From Roseovarius sp. M141 (GTDB taxonomy: Bacteria > Pseudomonadota > Alphaproteobacteria > Rhodobacterales > Rhodobacteraceae), in contig NZ_VCNH01000001.1 of assembly GCF_024355225.1 (NCBI RefSeq), positions 1-64,000 on the forward strand: a DNA stretch of 64,000 nucleotides, given 5' to 3'. Within the stretch, counting starts at the first letter, position 1. The number at the start of each line of letters is the position of its first letter. The position numbers and the translations under genes were made by a program. The notes below the pieces were generated by a model. The model was not told where the DNA came from and made no database searches. It was given only the letters and a program-made list of their open reading frames with translations. This document shows positions 56,096 through 62,693 of the stretch, piece by piece.

Positions 56096-57275
56096 CTGTC
56101 ACTAAGCGTGGTTCCAACTAGCCTCGAAAACTTCGGTGGAACCGCATTTCCAATCATCCGATACTTTGTAGTCTTGGCGCCCGTGAACTTGAAGCTGTCA
56201 GAGAAACTCTGAATTCGCGCCGCCTCCCGCACGGCGAGCCCACGGTCTTGCTCTGGGTGCAAGAAGTACCTTGGTTGTCCGAAGCGCGTATCAACAGTAG
56301 GTGAAACGTCGTCCCACTTCAGACGACGAAACTTGCCGTTAAACGTATTCCGAAGATCTATGAAATCTCCTATTTTCCTTAGGTAACCTTTCTGTACTAG
56401 CCCTTCCACTAGGTTATCCGTACCGGCACCGAAAAATTCAATGAGATCGGCGAGTGGGACTGGATCAGCGTCTCCAAAATCACGCCTTCGGTTCTGACGC
56501 CTAAGCTTGACCACAGTTTCCAGTAGGTTCACTTCCAAAGTATTTACTTGACCGAATACTTCAGGGATGTCCCAAGTGTGGACTGCGGACAAGCCACTTC
56601 TGACATTTGATAGCTTTTGCCCAGGCGCAATTCTTCGAGCGATCAACGCGTCAGTCGAGTATTCGAGTAGTGGGTCCGGATCGAAGTCACACGCCTCATG
56701 AACATTTTTGAGCGCGTCTCCGATCGAACGGCGTTCTTGGCATGGAATCTGCAAAGAGAAACAATCGGACGACCGTACGGCCAATATGATTACTCTTACT
56801 CGCCGTTGAGCGATTCCAAAGTCAGACAGATTGTAAATTGACGATGATACTGAATACCCACTTTCTTTTAGTAACTCGACCGTCTTGTCGAAGTGTTTGG
56901 CGTTTTTTGTGCTCAGCAAGCCACGAACGTTCTCAATCACGACAACTTTTGGCTTAACCAGCGAAGCGATCCTAGCAACGTTCCATACATGGTTATTGCG
57001 TTCATCGTCGGGATTGTTTGGGCCGGCGGTCGAAAAGCCTTGGCAGGGCGGGCCAGCCGCAATTATATCGACCCCTTTGAGAAGAGGAAGATGTTGGTCG
57101 CCAAACGCACCAAGATCCATACATTCGGTTTTTGTGCCAAGATTTTTGGCAAGAACATCTAAAGCGGCGCGATCATTGTCGATGGCACAAACACCCTTCA
57201 GGCCTGCTTCATGGAAACCATGGTCAAGGCCCCCGCAGCCACTGTACAGGCTGGCAAACCGTATTTTTGTACCAT
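56080..57275 (-). CDS. dcm: DNA cytosine-C5 methyltransferase with a frameshift at its start
   Basis: The frame contains motif I LYSGCGGLDHGFHEAG, catalytic motif IV AAGPPCQGFSTAGP, motif VI VVIENVRGLL, motif VIII QRRVRVIILAVR and motif X YRMIGNAVPPKF. About 110 residues after motif VIII form the target-recognition region. No ATG, GTG or TTG lies in frame before motif I. An ATG at 57,275 would fit if the run of five A (57,264-57,268 on the minus strand) had six, reading MVQKIRFASLYSGCGGL. This is therefore a real frameshift, slippage or a base error. It heads the operon and would mark host DNA at a CpN-type site. Confidence 0.85.
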
Positions 57276-57359
57276 CAAAAATGATCTTCTCTTTCGATAC
57301 TGTGCTGATGCAACTGGCTCGGTGCGCTTACCATAGCGTTAGAAGCGATTGATATGAAC

Positions 57360-57628
57360 AGCTTTATCAGAACTTCTTGCACACAAGTACGATGCTTTTG
57401 TCACCGACAAGAAAAAACAGAAAACAGTGACTGCGCCCGATAGACTTGTTTCCTTAGACGAATGCACCTCGCGACTGCAGCGAATGACCGAGATCCACCC
57501 CTACGTGTAGCTGACGTCAGGAGGGCAGGCATCGCTACGAGCGGAAACTATTGGGGGGTCGCAGCTGCCACGGGTGAGGGCAATCAGGAATCTTAAAATC
57601 TCATCGGATAGGTCATCCAGCCTGTCCT
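57360..57628. other. Upstream region of the defence-like operon
   Basis: About 270 bp between the methyltransferase start and the right transposon end. It should contain the operon promoter, but none could be assigned. A possible degenerate transposase box (AATCAGGAATCTT) lies near 57,584. Confidence 0.4.
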
Positions 57629-57676
57629 AAAAGGAAGTTTGATGACGGTAAAGGAAGATTTCCGCGAAATCTGACA
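57629..57676. repeat. Right transposon end with two TnsB-type boxes
   Basis: AAAAGGAAGTTTG (57,629-57,641) and TAAAGGAAGATTT (57,649-57,661) are inverted copies of the left-end boxes. The end itself is TGACA, at 57,672-57,676, followed by the duplicated AGAAC. Confidence 0.9.
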
Positions 57677-58520
57677 AGAACTCGGCCAGAGCGCGGTTAA
57701 TGTCGAGCAAGCCCTGCTTGTCGAAGATCAGATGCGCGTTCCCGTTCTTGAATGAGCGGATGATGCCGCCGCTAAAGTCTGCCTCGCCGTGGCGTCGGGC
57801 CTCGTCCATCATGCTCGACCATTCGCCATATTCCATGCGGGCTTGACCGCGATAGACGCGCAGGGCGTTGAGCGTGTCTTTGACACGTTCAGCGCCCCAG
57901 GATGAAAGATAGCGGTCAACGTGGTTGACGATGATCCGTTTCGGCAATCCCTGAACGCCAATGGCAACCTTGCTGTGGCTCTTATAGGCGGGGTCCAGAT
58001 CGCAGAAACATTCGGCCAGCCCCTTTAGAATGTGGTGGCGTTGGTCCAGCAGGAACGCGCCGAAGTGTTCCGCGATGGCGGCAAGCGTCAACTCGGGCGG
58101 GTTCTCGAAAAACAGATCGAACCGCTTCCGGTCCTTCGCGCTGGCGCAGTCCTTGACCGGCAATCCTTCATAGACGTGCCGCCAAGCGGATCGCAGCAAC
58201 GCGGCTTTCATCCGCTCGGCCGATATTTCTGGATCATGGCCGCGCAGGAAAATATCGCCGCCCCAACTGGTCCCGATGGCGCTGGCGTTTTTCACGCGGG
58301 CCGTAGCGTCAGCGAAGGCCCGCGCCTCGGCCTCGATGCCCTGATATTCCTCGATGATTTCGATAACGCCGCTTTCCGTCTCGCGCGTGACCGCGCCGCC
58401 GTCACGCTTCGCGGTGTATCGCTGCACAATCTCTTTGAGGCTCTGCCGGATGGCAGGGGCGCTACGCGCCTCCTGCTCCGGTGTGGTGCCGATACGGGCA
58501 AAACCGGTGTGCTGGTTCAT
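57677..58520 (-). pseudogene. N-terminal DUF4942 half of the interrupted methyltransferase gene
   Basis: The N-terminal 281 residues (MNQHTGFARIGTTPEQEARSAP...HLIFDKQGLLDINRALAEF) belong to the DUF4942 family, which often carries a C-terminal adenine methyltransferase. The frame currently runs 15 residues into the transposon and stops at 57,627. Joined to 25,160 it continues as YGEVLPDAP and gives 474 residues. The ATG overlaps the upstream gene's stop (ATGA). Confidence 0.9.
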
Positions 58521-58750
58521 GCCACGTCCTCCGCGCTGATGATCTTGCCAGTCGCTCCGATAAAGCGCCCGCCCGATGAACTGGTTTGGCCGCTGTTGAA
58601 AATGTCCTTTGGGGTCATTTGGTGCGGGAAAATCGTCGCCTCGCCTTTATCGTTGCATACGAAAATCCAGCCTCCGGTGCCTTCCTCGTCGCGGTAGCGG
58701 ATCGCCTCGGCTTCATTGTCGAAATGGTGGGTGCTGCGGCGGCTGCTCAT
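58517..58750 (-). CDS. Small hypothetical protein
   Basis: The 77-residue protein (MSSRRSTHHFDNEAEAIRYRDEEGTGGWIFVCNDKGEATIFPHQMTPKDIFNSGQT...) overlaps both neighbours by ATGA sequences, showing coupled translation in the leader-2 operon. No family was recognised. It looks soluble. Confidence 0.7.
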   Translation of the reverse strand: MSSRRSTHHFDNEAEAIRYRDEEGTGGWIFVCNDKGEATIFPHQMTPKDIFNSGQTSSSGGRFIGATGKIISAEDVA

Positions 58751-58971
58751 GCTTTCGCCTCCGGGGTATCGGTCCAGTCGTCGGCCCATTCGTCCATCGT
58801 GGCGATGGTGTCGCCGTCCGGGTTCTTGAGGGTGAGGATCGGCTTGATCGTGGCGGCGCGGTGATGGTCGCGCCCGAACATGCGAAGGATGATTTCGCTC
58901 GTGCCGTAAATGGCCTGCGGATAGGGCTGGCCCTGATAGTCGGCCTGCAATGTGAAAAGACGTGCTGACAT
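58747..58971 (-). CDS. Small conserved accessory protein, paralog of the one at 23,878
   Basis: The 74-residue protein (MSARLFTLQADYQGQPYPQAIYGTSEIILRMFGRDHHRAATIKP...) aligns end to end with the product at 23,878-24,111. An ACGGAGCAAC site precedes the ATG. The two paralogs bracket the methyltransferase gene in the ancestral operon, which points to past duplication. Confidence 0.75.
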   Translation of the reverse strand: MSARLFTLQADYQGQPYPQAIYGTSEIILRMFGRDHHRAATIKPILTLKNPDGDTIATMDEWADDWTDTPEAKA

Positions 58972-59030
58972 GATGTTGCTCCGTGGATGCTGCCCCGCCG
59001 GGTCGGGCGGGGCGTTGTTGGGGGAAAGGA

Positions 59031-59282
59031 TCAGACGCAAAGCGCGCGATAGGTCTCGGAGTCCTCGTAGCGGATGATCGGCTCGCCGCTCTCGGTCGTG
59101 CCGCCCCAGCAAGGGCCGACGAAACCGGCCATTTTCGGATGGCCCTGCAATTCGGGACGGGTGCGCGGGTTGGCGGATACGCCGGTAATCGCGGTGTAAT
59201 TGTCCTCGGCCCATGCCTCGATGCTGTCGGGGTATGTGCTGACCATTCCTTCTTCGGTCGTGACGACGATTTGATAAGCCAT
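59031..59282 (-). CDS. Hypothetical protein, first gene after leader copy 2
   Basis: The 83-residue protein (MAYQIVVTTEEGMVSTYPDSIEAWAEDNYTAITGVSANPRTRPELQG...) has its ATG on the last bases of the second 531-bp leader. It begins the operon that continues through the DUF4942/methyltransferase gene. No family was recognised. Confidence 0.7.
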   Translation of the reverse strand: MAYQIVVTTEEGMVSTYPDSIEAWAEDNYTAITGVSANPRTRPELQGHPKMAGFVGPCWGGTTESGEPIIRYEDSETYRALCV

Positions 59283-59810
59283 TTTTCTCGTTCCTTTGTG
59301 GTGCTGCCCTGTCCGGCTTGGTGCCGATAATCGGGCGGGGTTTTAGGGGTCGGTCGCGAAGCGCCCGTCTCCTGAAACCTTGCCATGTGGCGAACTGAGG
59401 GGGTCGAGACTGCCTAAATCGACAAGCTGGCGCGGCCCGCAGCCCGCAGGGCGAGGACACGGGCTTGTCTATTTCGGTAGTCCGAAGGGGGCCGACGAAA
59501 CGGCCCCCTTGCGGCGCAGCGGCGTTCGGCTTGCCCGAACCCCAAGCCCAGAAAAAACAGGATCGAAGATCCGACCGCCCCCTGCGATCGTCACCCGCAA
59601 GGGCCGCTCACAAGGTCCAGGGCGACCATGAGACAAAGCCCGCGACCTGGCTCGCAGAGACAGGGCGCGGGCTATTGGATCAGGAAGGCCAGGATCGAAG
59701 GGTGCGGGGCGAAAGCCGGTCCGCCGGCTGTAGCCTAGAGCGCGGTGCCATGATCGAGGATCATGGCAGGGGCCACGGCCCCCGCTGCTTGCGCAGCTCC
59801 CCCGTGGATA
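59280..59810 (-). repeat. 531-bp duplicated leader, copy 2
   Basis: This is identical to 23,284-23,814 except for two substitutions. It carries the same hairpins (the strongest at 59,485-59,510). It precedes a different set of small genes, so the same control region now drives two operons. Confidence 0.9.
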
Positions 59811-59908
59811 ATTCTAGGAAAATGAGACGGGAAGAAAGGACGAACCGTCGAGCATCAATTACCGATGCAGACGGGCGATTATGTCTGACGGATAGTGCCG
59901 GTAGGCGG

Positions 59909-59932
59909 AAGGGCGGCTCGCTGGCCGCCCTT
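59909..59932 (-). terminator. Hairpin downstream of the small gene at 59,939
   Basis: AAGGGCGGC and GCCGCCCTT pair perfectly around six bases, just after the stop at 59,939. It is likely to end that transcript before the leader copy 2 region. Confidence 0.6.
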
Positions 59933-59938
59933 CTTGTC

Positions 59939-60133
59939 TTAGCTTTCCTCGTCTTTGTCGCGAGGCGGGAAAGCGGCCATTTCGACGCCGGGGAACATAT
60001 TGTGTTTCACGGTGACGGAAGTGATCGTGCCGCTGTCGTCGGTGTTGATGAAAAGGACGCCGCAGTTGTCCCAGTAGTTCTTGCCGTCGCGGCCTTCGGT
60101 CTTGACGCGGAGCTTCAGAGTTTGGTTAGCCAT
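59939..60133 (-). CDS. Small hypothetical protein
   Basis: The 64-residue protein (MANQTLKLRVKTEGRDGKNYWDNCGVLFINTDDSGTITSVTVKHNMFPGVEMAAFPPRDKDEES) is strand-rich and starts behind an AAAAGGACC site. The pattern recalls small OB-fold or DUF736-like plasmid proteins, but no firm family was recognised. It stands alone between two hairpins. Confidence 0.65.
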   Translation of the reverse strand: MANQTLKLRVKTEGRDGKNYWDNCGVLFINTDDSGTITSVTVKHNMFPGVEMAAFPPRDKDEES

Positions 60134-60544
60134 TGGTTCGGTCCTTTTTGAGTGTTTCGGTGGACATGGCTTTGCGGGGGGGTGTCGTGTGTCCAATGCT
60201 ACTTTGTTTCGCGAGGAATGGCCGCAGGCCAGGGGAAAGTAGTGTTTGAAGCGAAGCGTCTCACAGAACCCCTCCGCTATGTTCATCAGTCAGAAACACA
60301 TGGAAAAGGGACGGGCGGGCAATGGCTCACCTGACAGGCGCCGATCAATCCGCAGGGTAGGCATGATCTTCTGGGACGTGCGAACGGAACTCTAAAACCA
60401 CGGCGGCGGCACGATCACATCACCCGTAAATACTCACAAGTTATCCGCGAAATAGTCGTCTCTCGCTGTGACAAATGGCACGGGGAAAGCTAAGATATTG
60501 GAAGGATGCAGACGGGCGTTCACATCACGGCAGCGAGGATCGCA
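60134..60544. other. Intergenic stretch, nothing recognised
   Basis: About 410 bp containing the upstream regions of two divergent genes. Open frames here are short and without ribosome-binding sites. No repeat was noticed. Confidence 0.35.
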
Positions 60545-61018
60545 ATGACAGCAACTATGACTACGCCGATGATCCACGGACGCCGACGCGGTTTCTTCGG
60601 GGTGCGGAAGTCGAGCTGGTGTTTCGGGGCCATTCGGACCTGTTTTCTGCTGTGGGCTGTGGCAACGCCGGGGGTCGCTTTTAGTGAAGCCATCCAAGGA
60701 TCGCAAATCTACGTCATTGACGGGGATACCATCGACATTGGCGGCGAGCGGGTTCGCTTGGTCGGCTATGATACACCGGAAACATACCGCGCCAGATGCG
60801 ACTACGAGCGACAACTTGGCAACATGGCGACCGCGCGGCTGCGCGATCTGATCGACGGTGTGAAGCAAGTCGATCTGATGCTTCTGCCGGGTCGCGACAA
60901 ATACGGGCGGCTTCTGGGCCGACTCTATGTCAATCGGGCTGACGTGGGCGGCACGCTGATTGGCGAAGGGCTGGCGCGGCGGTATGAAGGCGGGCGACGG
61001 AAAGGATGGTGCGGATGA
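60545..61018 (+). CDS. Thermonuclease (SNase-like) with N-terminal signal or anchor
   Basis: The 157-residue protein has an N-terminal hydrophobic segment (CFLLWAVATPGVAFS), then QIYVIDGDTIDIGGERVRLVGYDTPETYRARC and DKYGRLLGRLYV. IDGDTI and RVRLVGYDTPE give the SNase calcium and arginine positions. It is probably exported or anchored outside the membrane. The nuclease at 20,005 is only distantly similar. The ATG was chosen downstream of a GAGG site. Confidence 0.8.
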   Translation: MTATMTTPMIHGRRRGFFGVRKSSWCFGAIRTCFLLWAVATPGVAFSEAIQGSQIYVIDGDTIDIGGERVRLVGYDTPETYRARCDYERQLGNMATARLRDLIDGVKQVDLMLLPGRDKYGRLLGRLYVNRADVGGTLIGEGLARRYEGGRRKGWCG

Positions 61019-61288
61019 GAAATGCTGTGACAGAGCTGTGCGACACTGAATCGTTCTGGCTGCGCAACGCGAAGCTCGATCTTCTTTAACGTGATCCCGT
61101 TGACGCTCTAAACGATGCCGAAGCCCTGGTTCGGTTCGCGCAAGGTGGCCTCGATCAACTCCTGAAACCGACCGCGGATTTGGGGCCAGAGCGGTAAGCA
61201 GGCGTCGCCGTGCCACTAGGCAAGGCTTCGGCGCGAAAAGCGCCGGATCGGGCGGGGCAGGACGCAGACCTGGCCCGCCCGATCATTT
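61019..61288. other. Intergenic stretch with a long hairpin
   Basis: A 24-codon frame (MRNAVTELCDTESF...) overlaps the thermonuclease stop and may be a small coupled ORF. The right part holds GATCGGGCGGG/CCCGCCCGATC (61,246-61,284), followed by ATTTTC on the plus strand. It probably acts as a terminator for the thermonuclease gene and for the convergent H-NS-like gene. Confidence 0.5.
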
Positions 61289-61600
61289 TCAGATTTCAAA
61301 GGACGAAAGACTGGTGCCATCTTCCAAAGCGGCGGTGAGCCACTTGGGTTTGCGGCCTTTGCCGGTCCACGTTTCATCCGGGTTCTTCGGGTTGCGATAC
61401 TTGGGCGGCGAAGCGGCGGCGGTGGACTTCTTCGCGGGTAGGTCGAACAGTTCCTCTACCGTGAAACCGTGATCCTTGGCCGTTTTCCTGACGGCTTTCT
61501 TCGCGTCGGATTTGCGGGTTTTGTCGAGGTTGCGCATCGCTGCCTCTACATCCTTCTGGTGCTTTTCCAGTTCTGGATAAGTCATTTCGGAAAGGTCCAT
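61289..61600 (-). CDS. H-NS-family DNA-binding protein
   Basis: The 103-residue protein has a helical N-terminal oligomerisation part (MTYPELEKHQKDVEAAMRNLDKTRKSDAKKAVRKTAKDHG) and the H-NS C-terminal motif YRNPKNPDETWTGKGRKPKWL. Plasmid H-NS proteins silence AT-rich incoming DNA. Here it may act on the AT-richer transposon cargo. Confidence 0.92.
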   Translation of the reverse strand: MDLSEMTYPELEKHQKDVEAAMRNLDKTRKSDAKKAVRKTAKDHGFTVEELFDLPAKKSTAAASPPKYRNPKNPDETWTGKGRKPKWLTAALEDGTSLSSFEI

Positions 61601-61672
61601 CAAAGTCTCCGATGTGAGTTGGACGCCGGTAATCAGCGGTCGGCCATCGGACCCTATCCCCTCGCTCTGGCG

Positions 61673-61699
61673 AAAAAAAGGCCCCGCCGAAGCGGGGCC
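61673..61699 (-). terminator. Strong Rho-independent terminator
   Basis: GGCCCCGC and GCGGGGCC pair around four bases. Read on the minus strand the stem is followed by TTTTTTT. It lies between the stop at 61,732 and the start of the H-NS-like gene, so it ends the upstream transcript. Confidence 0.88.
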
Positions 61700-61731
61700 A
61701 GTCGTTATCCTCACCACAAGGAATCAGAATA

Positions 61732-61953
61732 TCATTCGGGCCAGAAGCCTTTGCCTTGGCCGGTCGGCGCGACAACAAGCCCATATGGGTTTGAAGGGCC
61801 GTATCGGGTGCCGTTCTCAATAAAACAGCCATTGAACCCGGAAAGCCATGCGCGGTGCAGTTCGGAACGTGCCACAATCCGGCGAAACCACGCGGGCAGG
61901 ACGTTTCGACTGTATCCGTAGAGATAAACCCTGTGCAGGATCGCGGTTTTCAT
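61732..61953 (-). CDS. Small hypothetical protein
   Basis: The 73-residue protein (MKTAILHRVYLYGYSRNVLPAWFRRIVARSELHRAWLSGFNGCFIENGTRYGPSNPYGLVV...) is followed by a strong terminator. No family was recognised. An AAAGGATAAACCAG site precedes the ATG. Confidence 0.65.
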   Translation of the reverse strand: MKTAILHRVYLYGYSRNVLPAWFRRIVARSELHRAWLSGFNGCFIENGTRYGPSNPYGLVVAPTGQGKGFWPE

Positions 61954-62043
61954 CTGGTTTATCCTTTCGGCGGCAATCCAAATCTCGTTGGATCATAGTG
62001 TGTTCTTGGCGGCTGTGCCAGTTTTCGTGCGCGGAAACTTCGC

Positions 62044-62307
62044 CTAGAAAAGTGCGAGCTGGTCGGGCTGCGGGCGGATGCCGACGCGGCCCTGCGGGTC
62101 GAGTATCCAACCTTCGCCATCCCGCTCTATGCTGGCATACGGCCCGTGCTGGTCGATAAACACGCGGTCGGCTTCGGCCTTGCGGCTTAAGTGGAAGTCG
62201 CTGGCGCGGTGGCCGCTCGGGCGGCAGCACCAGACGCCGGGGGCTTTCCCACAATCGGGACAACGGACGGCCAGGACGGGGTGACGGTGGGCTGTGAAAT
62301 CGGGCAT
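62044..62307 (-). CDS. Small zinc-finger-like protein
   Basis: The 87-residue protein begins MPDFTAHRHPVLAVRCPDCGKAPGVWCCRPSGHRASDFHLSRKAEADR; CPDC and CCRPSGH form a C2-CH-type knuckle seen in small phage and plasmid proteins. An AGGAGG site precedes the ATG. The function is unknown. Confidence 0.75.
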   Translation of the reverse strand: MPDFTAHRHPVLAVRCPDCGKAPGVWCCRPSGHRASDFHLSRKAEADRVFIDQHGPYASIERDGEGWILDPQGRVGIRPQPDQLALF

Positions 62308-62319
62308 GGTGCAAACCTC

Positions 62320-62637
62320 CTAGTTGAAGTCGGGATTCAGGACGGGATAGCGGTGGCAGGCTTCGCGGATACGTTCGTATCCTTCCATTTCGTCCAGCAT
62401 CATCGTCAGACTTGCCTTGGCCTCGGCAAAGGAAACGGCGGGGCCGAACCGGCAGATTTGATCGAAGGCGCGGATCGCGTAGCCACTGCGGGGATGGTCG
62501 GCGGCGTAGCCTCCGCCCGTCTTGTAGAGTGCCACGTCAACGGGCGGCTGACCGTCGCGGGCGAAGGTGATGATATGCGCTTTTCTGGTTTTGGGCGCGG
62601 CGTCCATCATCGCCACATTGTAGGATTTCATCGCCAT
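62320..62637 (-). CDS. Small hypothetical protein
   Basis: The 105-residue protein (MAMKSYNVAMMDAAPKTRKAHIITFARDGQPPVDVALYKTGGGYAADHPRSGYAIRAFDQIC...) lies upstream of and co-oriented with the zinc-finger-like gene. No family was recognised. A CCGGAGACAG site precedes the ATG. Confidence 0.7.
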   Translation of the reverse strand: MAMKSYNVAMMDAAPKTRKAHIITFARDGQPPVDVALYKTGGGYAADHPRSGYAIRAFDQICRFGPAVSFAEAKASLTMMLDEMEGYERIREACHRYPVLNPDFN

Positions 62638-62663
62638 GATCTGTCTCCGGTATTGGGGAAAGG

Positions 62664-62685
62664 GCAGGGCGCTTTCGCGCCCTGC
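62664..62685 (-). terminator. Hairpin after the ParB-like gene
   Basis: GCAGGGCGC and GCGCCCTGC pair around TTTC, followed on the minus strand by CCTTTCCCC. It lies just after the stop at 62,694, so it probably ends that transcript. Confidence 0.65.
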
Positions 62686-62693
62686 GGGTCTGG

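Larger units (their letters stand above)
25166..57676. mobile_element. 32.5-kb Tn7-like transposon
   Basis: The left end TGTCAATTGTCACACAAGTC and the inverted right end TGTCAGATTTCGCGGAAATC agree closely, and both run into TCTTCCTTT (20 of 29 bases match overall). Repeated CTTCCTTT boxes at both ends look like TnsB-binding sites. The flanks carry the 5-bp duplication AGAAC, and the interrupted host gene rejoins in frame. The element encodes TnsA, TnsB, TnsC (disrupted) and TniQ/TnsD. tnsA lies 17 kb from the right end, with cargo on both sides of the core, which is unusual. No tnsE or CRISPR-Cas genes were found. Confidence 0.93.

Noticed and set aside
25166..57676. CRISPR-associated transposon
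   Set aside because: No repeat-spacer array and no Cas proteins were seen; TniQ is of the long TnsD-like type and TnsA is present.
23284..59810. Direct repeats as the ends of a composite transposon
   Set aside because: The repeats lie outside the TGTCA/TGACA ends, carry no transposase and end on start codons. With the transposon removed they are only about 3.5 kb apart, so they are duplicated operon leaders.
60434..61216. Minus-strand frame over the thermonuclease gene
   Set aside because: It lies antisense to a clear SNase domain and has no recognisable feature.
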